Below, in pieces: positions 1 to 6,613 of a stretch of 9,655 nt of DNA (within the stretch, counting starts at the first letter, position 1; each line of letters starts with the position of its first letter). The stretch comes from Planctomycetota bacterium (GTDB lineage: Bacteria; Planctomycetota; UBA8108): assembly GCA_022451445.1 (NCBI GenBank), contig JAKUSY010000086.1, positions 1 through 9,655 on the forward strand, in the 5' to 3' direction. The notes under the pieces were generated by a model. The model was not told the DNA's origin and ran no database searches. It saw nothing but the letters and a program-made list of their open reading frames with translations. The translations under genes were made by a program, and so were the position numbers.

Positions 1-819
1 ATCGACAGCGAGGCCCTTTTGCAGGGAAAATCTCCGTAGCGGGGCGACGTAGGAGCAGGCCGACCCTGTCGGTCCCGTCTTTCCATCTCCCTTGAAGCGG
101 TAGCAGGTGAAGCTCTCGGTGCCTGGTGTGCAGATCCCGATTCCCCAGTCCTTGTCGTCGAGGTAGGCGACCCAGCTCTCCGTGGCCTTGCCGCGCTGGT
201 TCGGCCACCCGGGAACACGGCGTTTCAGCTTGCCGTCTTCGGAATAGACGAGGTTGGGGAGCTCTGCGTCAACGAAAACGGCCGGCATCTCCTGGTCCCT
301 GATGACCGACTGGTCCTTGCCGGTATAGTCCATGCGGAAGCGGATCTTCGCCAGGGGGCCATCGAGCGAGATCGTGACGCCCATGATGGCTTCGGGGCAG
401 GAGACGCCACTGGCCCAGCTGAGTGGCTGGATCTTTGCCGAGATCGTTTTCTTTTTATTGTCCCTGTTGAACTCCAGCAGCCGGGATCTCTTCCCCTTAT
501 GGTGTCCGCCCTGGATCGGGTTGTAGACCCAGGGCTTGCCGTTCCACTTCGACCCATCGGCGGCCCCGTAGTAGGACTGCTGGATGAATCGTCCCTCGTC
601 GTAGTGGTTCAGCAGGTTGCGCCCTGTCGCGCTCTCGGCGAAAAACCCGATACATGCGCCGCGGGATTTGTCGATTCCTACCCTGACCCGACCATTGTCG
701 AGGTATTCCCATTGGCGGCCGGTCTTTTCTTTCTTTTTGTCTTGGGCGTTTCCCGGGCCGCAGAGGAGCATCGCCGCGAGGATGGGCGAATAGAGCAGGA
801 AGAGTCCCTTGATGCTCAT
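1..819 (-). CDS. Secreted protein of unrecognised family, C-terminus cut by window edge
   Basis: The frame is open from ATG at 819 to position 1 (273 codons, no stop), so the C-terminus lies outside the window. Residues 1-26 look like a signal peptide: Lys4, a hydrophobic stretch to Leu19, then likely cleavage after GNA. LLCG is a poor lipobox, so a lipoprotein is less likely. A Lys-rich patch (DKKKEK) follows, then a beta-rich, aromatic-rich region with GRFIQQSYYG (76-85) and NPIQGG (100-105). I have an impression of similar motifs in putative carbohydrate-active secreted proteins of Planctomycetes, Verrucomicrobia and Bacteroidetes, but I cannot name a family, and no catalytic residues can be assigned. 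The start is well supported: AGGAG at 828-832 lies 8 nt upstream, and ATGA overlaps the stop of the DUF1501 gene (816-819). It is the last visible gene of the operon, so an accessory role in polysaccharide binding or cleavage is only inference. Confidence 0.85.
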   Translation of the reverse strand, partial: MSIKGLFLLYSPILAAMLLCGPGNAQDKKKEKTGRQWEYLDNGRVRVGIDKSRGACIGFFAESATGRNLLNHYDEGRFIQQSYYGAADGSKWNGKPWVYNPIQGGHHKGKRSRLLEFNRDNKKKTISAKIQPLSWASGVSCPEAIMGVTISLDGPLAKIRFRMDYTGKDQSVIRDQEMPAVFVDAELPNLVYSEDGKLKRRVPGWPNQRGKATESWVAYLDDKDWGIGICTPGTESFTCYRFKGDGKTGPTGSACSYVAPLRRFSLQKGLAVD

Positions 820-2243
820 CCGAGGATCTCCTGGATCACCTGGCCCCCGAACTGGCTTAGCTGCTTGTAGCGGCCGCCATGGAAGTAGGTGAGCTTGTTG
901 TTGTCGAGGCCGAGAAGGTTGAGCAGGGTGACGTGAACATCCCTGATGGGATGGACCACCTCGGCCGCGGCATTGCCGATCTCATCGGTGGCGCCGACCT
1001 GTCCCGGCCTGGTGCCGCCGCCGGCGAAGAACATCGCCATAGCATTGGCGTTGTGGTCGCGGCCGAGGGCGACCTCGCCGCCGCGCCGGTTATTGTCAGG
1101 GGTGCGGCCGAACTCGCCGGTCCACATCACGAGGGTTTCATCGAGCAGGTCGCGCTGGCGGAGATCCCTGATGAGCGCGGCGATGGGCTTGTCGACCGAA
1201 TAGATTCGTTTTTTGTGGGCGCGCTCGATGAAGTCATGCGAGTCCCAGCCGCCAGAGAAGATCTGGATGAATCGCACTCCCTACTCGACGAGGCGGCGGG
1301 CGAGCAGGCACTTGCGGCCGAAGGGCGCCGTCTCCTTGTCGTTGAGGCCGTAGAGCTCACGGGTCTTCTCTGGCTCCTTCCCGATGTCCAGGATTCCGGG
1401 GACCTCCATCTGCATGCGGTAGGCCAGCTCGTAGTTTTCCATGCGGGCGGCGAGGTCCCGGTGTTGCGGATGGTCGTCGAGGTGGGCCTGGTTCAGTTTT
1501 TTCAGGATGTTGAGATTGCTGCGCTGGTGTTCCCGGCTTTTCCAGGCCGGCGGCGCGAGGTCGAGGATCGGCGAGCCCTCCGACCGCAGCTGGGTGCCCT
1601 GGTAGTGGGCGGGCAGGAAGCCATTGCTCCAATTGCCGCTACCTCCCTGTGGATCGGCCAGCTCCGACATCACCACGTAGCCCGGCAGGTTCTGGTTGAT
1701 TGAGCCGAGGCCGTAATTCGCCCAGGCCCCGATCGCCGGGTCCCCTCCGAAGCGGTTGCCGGTGTTCATGTGGTAGAGCGCTGTGGGATGGCTTACCGAT
1801 TCCGCCTGGCAGCCATGGTAGACGCAGAGCTCGTCGGCGACCGCCGGCTCCGCCATGTGCCGGAAGTGTTCGGACATGGCGACCCCGTTATTTCCGACCT
1901 TTCGGAAGGCATAGGGACTCTTCACGTAGACTCGTGCGCCGCTGCCCATGCCGGAGAGCTTGTCATCTGCGTTGAAGAAGCCCTTCAGGTGAAGGTCGTC
2001 AAGTTTCGGTTTCGGATCGAAGGTGTCGAGATGGCTGGGCCCACCCTCCATGAAAAGCATGATCACCGCCTTGGCCTTCGGCTCATGGTGCGGCTTTCGG
2101 GGCGCGAGGGGACCGGCGGTCTCTGCACGGGCGATCAGATCGGAAAAGGCGACCGAGCCGAGCGAAGCCCCCAGTCCGTAGAGGAAGTCACGGCGTCGGA
2201 GACCGGCGGTGTGAAGAAGCGATCTTTTCATATCAGTAGACAT
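816..2243 (-). pseudogene. DUF1501 family protein (Tat-exported) interrupted by an in-frame TAG
   Basis: The N-terminus carries a twin-arginine signal, RRRDFLYGLGASLG, at about residues 12-25 counted from the ATG at 2231. Then come the DUF1501 hallmark MEGGPSHLDTFDPKP and, near the C-terminus, GWDSH, GEFGRTP, GRDHN and LLGLDNNKLTY. DUF1501 proteins belong to the alkaline phosphatase/sulfatase-like fold; their reaction is not established. Reading stops at TAG (1281-1283), between LVE and GVRFIQIF, in the middle of a normally continuous motif, and resumes in the same frame to TGA at 816. With the TAG read as one residue the protein is 471 aa (from 2231), a normal family length. As written, translation gives about 316 aa lacking the C-terminal third. 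Two starts are possible: ATG 2243 (11-nt overlap with the upstream gene) or ATG 2231 (1 nt after its stop); neither has a clear Shine-Dalgarno. Similar proteins usually sit beside DUF1549/DUF1553 genes, as here. A sequencing error is a real alternative to a true pseudogene. Confidence 0.85.
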
Positions 2244-5028
2244 AGATAAATTCGTTGGAGTTGAGCAGCACGAGGCAGATATCGGCAAGGGCCCGGGTCT
2301 CGGGGGAGACATCCGCGGCGGTTTTATCGTAGGTGTAGCTGGTGTAGCTGGTCAGCTTCTCCGTGTACTCGAAGGGGTCGCCGGAGAATTCCTCGACCAG
2401 CGAGCGGATGATCGTGGTCGGGTAAGACACCCGCCGGGGCTTGACGCCGCGATGGTACTGTACCATTTCCTGGTAGTGCTTCCGTAGCGCCTCGTTTTCT
2501 TCCTGGCCCGGATAGCGGCCGAAGGTGAGGCGGAAGGCTCGTGCGATCTGTCTGTGAAGCTCCTTGTCCTTCTTTTGCAGGCGCAGCGCCAGGGCGATGG
2601 ACCGGAGGGTGGCCCCGGAGCTGTTCATCAGGGTGAAGACCTGCGGGGTGACGGCGGCGGAGTCCCGGGCCTCGCAGGATTCGGCCGAGCTGGGCTTGTT
2701 GAACACCGCCATCAGGGGATCGCGCAGGCCGCGGGTGCGGTAGGCGTAGATGGAGCGGCGGTTGCGTTCGGAGGGAACGGGAGATGCCTGGTAGGCCGGC
2801 GCCAGGGAAAATTGGATCATGCGCGGCGACAGGGCCACCTCCATGTTGATCTCGGGGAAGACCGGCAGCCCCCCCCTGGTGCGGTTCAGCTCGCCGGAGG
2901 CCGCCAGCATGGAGTCTCGCAATTCCTCGGCACAGAGGCGGCGTGGCTCGAAGACAGCCAGCAGGAGATTGCCGGGGTCCTTCTCTCGCAGCCTGTCGAT
3001 TTCCGGATGATGGCTCGCCTGGCGGTAGGTTCGCGACATCATGATCAGCTTGTGCAGCTTCTTGAACGAGCCACCGTTCTCCTGGAAGCTCCGGGCCAGC
3101 CAGTCGAGAAGCTCCGGGTGCGTCGGCTTTTTCCCGGAGGCTCCGAGGTTGTTGGGGTTTGCGGCCAGGCCGCGCCCGAAGTGGTAGCTCCAGACCCGGT
3201 TGACCACCGTTCGCCAGGCCAGGCCGTTGTCCGGATGGACGAGCCACCTTGCCAGCGGCAGCCTGCGGCCCTTGATGGACCTCGGCAGCCGGAAGAGATC
3301 TTCTTTTTTTCCCGAGAGCGTCTTGATACCGAGGGCGCTCAGGACCCCCGGTGAGACGGGGTCCTTAGGGGAGTAGACCGAGCCGCCGGCGTAGATATGG
3401 TTGAGCGGCGCAGTCTTCGACCTGTTCAGCTCGGATTTTTTTTTGGGGCGCGGCATCCGCAGCCGCCTGGAGCTCTGGTGGAGGTCGCCGCCGTAGTAGA
3501 CGCTCTGGGCAAGGGCTTCATAGCGTTCGAGCCTCCGGGTCCAGATGCGGACCTCTCCTTCGCGAACCTTGAGGCGTCCTTCATCCGCGGTGCTCAGGCC
3601 GACAAAGCGCGGTGGCTTGTCGTCGATCGTCGTGCCGCGGCGTACGTTGAAGGGTCTGTATTCCGTCGATCTGTCGCGCTCCGCGTACCATCTCTTCGCC
3701 GCCTCTTCTCGTTTGTGGTAGAGGGCATCGACCTTCCCCTGGGCGATGGACAGCAGCTCCTCAACCCGCTTGCGGTTGACGATGAAGTCATCCCGGTTTT
3801 CCGCATCGAGGAAGCCGGCCGGCCGTTCGGCCGGCTGGGTGGTGGCCAGCGCGGCGTAGAATCGATAATAGTCTCTGGTCGGTATGGGATCGAATTTATG
3901 GTCGTGGCACTTGGCGCAGCGAAGCGGCGTACCGAGAAAGACCTGGCCGACGTTGTTGACTACATCGTCGAGGTAGCTCTGCCGACTTACCAGGTTCGGT
4001 GACATGGCCGTATGCTCCCACGCTCCCATCCGCAGGAAACCCTGGGCGACGATCAGCTCGGGATCGTTCGGGGCGAGGTCCTCTCCCGCGATTTGTTCCA
4101 GGGCAAACCGTGAGTAGGGCTTGTAGTCATTGAAAGAGCGGATAACGTAGTCGCGGTAGCGCCAGGCGTTGGAGCGTTCAAAGTCATTCGAGAAGCCGCC
4201 GGTGTCGGCGTAGCGCGCGACGTCCAGCCAGTGCTGGGCCCAGCGCTCTCCGTAGTGAGGGCTCTCCAGCAGGAGATCGAGCAGGCCCTTGTAGGCTTCG
4301 TGGGGATTATTTTCCCAGGCGGCCAGGAAGGCGTCGATCTCAGCCGGGGTTGGCGGCAGGCCGATCAGGTCGTAGGTTGCCCGCCGGATGAGGGTCAGTG
4401 CGCCGCCCCAGGGGGCCGGCTTCAGCCCGGCCTTATCGAGCCGGGCCTGGATGAAACGGTCGATCGGATTTCCCTTGCCCGCCGGAGGCGCGGTCTTTTT
4501 CAGCGGCAGGAAGGCCCAGGCGTCTGCGGGCTGGTAGCGGCGCCAGGTCCAGTCATCGGAGAGACCGCCACTGGTCCTGATGAGCAGGCCGTCCTCCGTA
4601 CTTTCCCTCGATCGTTCGGCGAGAAGGTATTTCTTCTGTTTCTCTTCCGTTGGCCAGGGAGCCCCCAATAGAATCCACCTTTTCACCTGGGCGATCTGCT
4701 CCGCGGTGAGCCGATCGGCCTTCTTGGGCGGCATCTCGTAGTCTTCGTCCTTCCACTCGATGGCCGTCACCATCATGCTCTTCCCTGGTTTGAAGGGAAC
4801 GAGAACGTCATAGGCCGTCTCGCCCCCCTTGAGCAGCCCCGAGCGGGAGGTGAGGTTCAGGTCGCCTTTTACCTTCTTCTTGCCGCCATGGCAGGCGAAG
4901 CACTTGCTCTCGAGAATGGAACGCACCTTCAGGGAGAAGAGCCGCTCGCCTTTTTCAAGGTCGTCCCCCGGCGCCTGGGCGAAGGCGAGGCTTGGGAGCG
5001 TGAAGACTATAAGAGCGAGAAATCTCAT
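2233..5028 (-). CDS. Planctomycete cytochrome c protein with DUF1549 and DUF1553 (PSD1) domains
   Basis: This is a 931-aa exported protein. Residues 1-18 form a signal peptide (MRFLALIVFTLPSLAFA, cleavage near AFA/QAP). A PSCyt1-type cytochrome c domain follows at about 30-125, with haem motif CFACH (43-47) and a likely axial Met at 99 in YEMPPKK. DUF1549 spans about 186-400 and includes LIGLPPTPAE, HYGERWAQHWLDVARYADT and a second CxxCH at 371-375 (RCAKCHDHKFDPIP). DUF1553/PSD1 spans about 585-930, with RWLVHPDN, VNRVWSYHFGRGL and the usual ending LNSNEFIYVY. The length is typical. In the family these are presumed periplasmic or surface haem proteins that occur with DUF1501 genes; their activity is unknown. 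The start ATG overlaps the sulfatase stop as ATGA (5025-5028), implying coupled translation. A run of nine A on the coding strand (3436-3444, encoding KKK) leaves the frame intact. Confidence 0.95.
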   Translation of the reverse strand: MRFLALIVFTLPSLAFAQAPGDDLEKGERLFSLKVRSILESKCFACHGGKKKVKGDLNLTSRSGLLKGGETAYDVLVPFKPGKSMMVTAIEWKDEDYEMPPKKADRLTAEQIAQVKRWILLGAPWPTEEKQKKYLLAERSRESTEDGLLIRTSGGLSDDWTWRRYQPADAWAFLPLKKTAPPAGKGNPIDRFIQARLDKAGLKPAPWGGALTLIRRATYDLIGLPPTPAEIDAFLAAWENNPHEAYKGLLDLLLESPHYGERWAQHWLDVARYADTGGFSNDFERSNAWRYRDYVIRSFNDYKPYSRFALEQIAGEDLAPNDPELIVAQGFLRMGAWEHTAMSPNLVSRQSYLDDVVNNVGQVFLGTPLRCAKCHDHKFDPIPTRDYYRFYAALATTQPAERPAGFLDAENRDDFIVNRKRVEELLSIAQGKVDALYHKREEAAKRWYAERDRSTEYRPFNVRRGTTIDDKPPRFVGLSTADEGRLKVREGEVRIWTRRLERYEALAQSVYYGGDLHQSSRRLRMPRPKKKSELNRSKTAPLNHIYAGGSVYSPKDPVSPGVLSALGIKTLSGKKEDLFRLPRSIKGRRLPLARWLVHPDNGLAWRTVVNRVWSYHFGRGLAANPNNLGASGKKPTHPELLDWLARSFQENGGSFKKLHKLIMMSRTYRQASHHPEIDRLREKDPGNLLLAVFEPRRLCAEELRDSMLAASGELNRTRGGLPVFPEINMEVALSPRMIQFSLAPAYQASPVPSERNRRSIYAYRTRGLRDPLMAVFNKPSSAESCEARDSAAVTPQVFTLMNSSGATLRSIALALRLQKKDKELHRQIARAFRLTFGRYPGQEENEALRKHYQEMVQYHRGVKPRRVSYPTTIIRSLVEEFSGDPFEYTEKLTSYTSYTYDKTAADVSPETRALADICLVLLNSNEFIYVY

Positions 5029-6344
5029 TTCCGGATCGAGATCTTTTCCATCAATTGTTTCAGCTCGGCGATGAGCTCCGGGTTGTCAGCGGCGAGGTTC
5101 TTCGTCTCGCCGATGTCGGCATCGAGGTCGTAGAGCTCCTCGACCTCGGCGCGCTTGCGGTCACGGGCGTAGCCGTAGACGTTGTGTTTGGCCTTGAGGT
5201 ATTTCCATTTGCCCCGCCGGATGCCGTTGTTGCGGTAGAGGAAGGTCTGGCGGGCGCCCTGGGAGTCCTTGCCGAGGAGCAATTGGGCCTGGTCGACGCC
5301 ATCGATCACCCGGTCGTCCGGGACCTTGAAGCCGGCCAGGCCGGCGAAGGTAGGCATGAAGTCGAGGGTCGAAAAGATCGCATCGGAGACCCGGCCGGAG
5401 GGAACCTTGCCGGGCCAGCGGACGATGCAGGGGACGCGCACCCCGGCCTCGTAGCAGGAGCCCTTGCCGTTTCGAAGCGGGCCGGCCTCGCCCCAGAAGA
5501 CTGACCCCTTCGGGTGGCCTTTTTTCTTATTGGTGTAGGCGGGCTGGTTCCACGGGCCGTTGTCCGAGGTGTAGATCACCAGGGTGTTGTCGCGCAGCCC
5601 CTGCTTGTCGAGCGCGTCGAGGAGACGGCCGGTCTCGAAATCGAATTCCTCCACCACGTCGCCGTACAGGCCGCCCGCCGATTTTCCGCGGAAGCGCTTG
5701 GAGGCATCGATGATGGTGTGCATCATCGTGTGGGCGATGTAGAGGACGAAGGGTTTTTCCCTGTCACGCCTGTTTTCGAGGAAGTCGATGGCCTTGTCGG
5801 TGTAGAGGCGGGTCAGGCTGCCCATGTCCCGGGTCTTGCCGGCGGGTTCGTTGTCCTTGTGGAAGGCGACGCCACCGCCATCGTTTGCCCCCAGGGTGCC
5901 GAAGTAATAATCGAAGCCCTGGGCGTTGGGCATGCGGTCGATGATGGGCTTGCGGTTGGAGACGTCCCATTTTCCGATGCAGGCGGTCTGGTAGCCCGTC
6001 TTGCGGATCAGCTCGGCGAAGGTGATCTCGCTGGCCGGCATTCCCCAGCCCTTGCTGCGGAAGGGGTAGCGCCCGGTCAGCAGCGCCGAGCGCGACGGCC
6101 CGCAGACCGACTGGGCGTAGAAGCTGGTGAAGCGGGTTCCTTCCTTCGCCAGCTGATCCATGCGGGGGGTCTGGTTCTTCTTATTGCCGTAGCAGGCGAG
6201 GTCCGCGTAGCCCTGGTCATCGGTGAAGATGATGAGAATGTTCGGGCGGTCGGCTGCTGAAAGGCGAGCCATTCCCATGAAAACCAGCAGGGCCACGATT
6301 ACTGTCCTGAAGCACTCAGGCCGGGGAGGATGAGTTCTTTTCAT
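5025..6344 (-). CDS. Exported sulfatase (formylglycine-type, alkaline phosphatase superfamily)
   Basis: This 439-aa protein is predicted to hydrolyse sulfate esters in the periplasm or outside the cell. It has a signal peptide (about 1-30, hydrophobic TVIVALLVFMGMARLSA), then NILIIFTDDQGYADLACYG with metal ligands D42/D43. The modification motif is CGPSRSALLTGR, with C81 as the presumed formylglycine precursor and R85. Other conserved elements are YIAHTMMH (H205/H209), SDNGPW (D261/N262), GKGSCYEAGVRVP, and the C-terminal signature ELYDLDADIGETKNLA. Length and order fit family S1 sulfatases. The cysteine-type site needs a formylglycine-generating enzyme or anaerobic maturase, which is not in this window. 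One oddity: the usual GKWH motif reads GKWDVS (124-129), replacing a conserved active-site His with Asp. The start ATG has AGG 7 nt upstream. It is the first gene of the minus-strand operon, and the next gene starts inside its TGA. Confidence 0.95.
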   Translation of the reverse strand: MKRTHPPRPECFRTVIVALLVFMGMARLSAADRPNILIIFTDDQGYADLACYGNKKNQTPRMDQLAKEGTRFTSFYAQSVCGPSRSALLTGRYPFRSKGWGMPASEITFAELIRKTGYQTACIGKWDVSNRKPIIDRMPNAQGFDYYFGTLGANDGGGVAFHKDNEPAGKTRDMGSLTRLYTDKAIDFLENRRDREKPFVLYIAHTMMHTIIDASKRFRGKSAGGLYGDVVEEFDFETGRLLDALDKQGLRDNTLVIYTSDNGPWNQPAYTNKKKGHPKGSVFWGEAGPLRNGKGSCYEAGVRVPCIVRWPGKVPSGRVSDAIFSTLDFMPTFAGLAGFKVPDDRVIDGVDQAQLLLGKDSQGARQTFLYRNNGIRRGKWKYLKAKHNVYGYARDRKRAEVEELYDLDADIGETKNLAADNPELIAELKQLMEKISIRK

Positions 6345-6353
6345 CGGTTAACC
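6345..6353. repeat. Palindromic word CGGTTAACC, copy 1 (sulfatase side)
   Basis: GGTTAACC is a perfect 8-bp palindrome. This copy sits between the AGG ribosome-binding sequence and the ATG of the sulfatase gene on the minus strand. The same nine bases recur at 6578-6586. It could be an operator half of a shared regulator or a chance occurrence; a site touching the start codon would act by blocking elongation or translation rather than initiation. Confidence 0.35.
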
Positions 6354-6577
6354 TGCATTTCTCTCTGTTGGAGGTGTTTGGATCGGACCGTGGTCCTGCC
6401 GGTAGAGCCTGCTTTAGCTTACCAGTAAAGTTAATCGAGCCTGAAGCCCTTTTCTACACACGGTTTATGATGATCGCGCGGTATTTTCCCTGCCTTGCGG
6501 CAAATCGGATTGTCGACGGAACAACCCGTCATTCGGTATGATTTTCTTGCGGCCTTCGATGGCTTACAATCGTAGAC

Positions 6578-6587
6578 CGGTTAACCG
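6578..6587. repeat. Palindromic word CGGTTAACCG, copy 2 (PQQ-like gene side)
   Basis: This is a perfect 10-bp palindrome ending 26 nt before the start codon of the PQQ-like gene and 7 nt after the -10-like TACAAT. In the direction of its gene it shares GGTTAACCG with copy 1. A repressor bound here could cover the transcription start, but no regulator gene is visible in the window. Confidence 0.35.
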
Positions 6588-6603
6588 TTAAATGTAACGC
6601 GAC

Positions 6604-6607
6604 AGGA
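6604..6607 (+). promoter_or_regulatory. Ribosome binding site AGGA of the PQQ-like gene
   Basis: AGGA lies 6 nt before the ATG at 6614 and supports that start. The next residues form a clean signal peptide, which agrees. Confidence 0.6.
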
Positions 6608-6613
6608 AATCCA

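Larger units (their letters stand above)
6345..6613. promoter_or_regulatory. Divergent intergenic region with paired palindromes
   Basis: These 269 nt separate the minus-strand sulfatase operon from the plus-strand PQQ-like gene and must hold the promoters for both unless one is internal. No convincing coding sequence is visible. The palindromic word CGGTTAACC occurs twice: at 6345-6353, touching the sulfatase start codon, and at 6578-6587 (as CGGTTAACCG), 26 nt before the PQQ-like start. A separate dyad, GGACC-GT-GGTCC, lies at 6385-6396. TACAAT at 6565-6570 resembles a -10 box, but no good -35 lies at the right distance. No clear minus-strand promoter was found. Assignment as a regulatory region rests mainly on the divergent layout. 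Confidence 0.6.

Noticed and set aside
879..1703. Long plus-strand open frame (274 codons) opposite the DUF1501 gene
   Set aside because: It is antisense to a clear family match, its translation has no recognisable motif, and such frames are expected opposite GC-rich genes. The same applies to plus-strand frames at 2554-3354, 3397-4002 and 5514-6260.
2244..2312. Upstream extension of the DUF1501 start to 2312
   Set aside because: It would overlap the end of the DUF1553 domain by 80 nt and add an unconserved Pro/Ser-rich stretch before the Tat signal. ATG 2243 or 2231 fits better.
6345..6613. Small RNA, tRNA or riboswitch in the divergent region
   Set aside because: No cloverleaf, strong stem-loop with T-tract, or known riboswitch core was seen; only short dyads are present.
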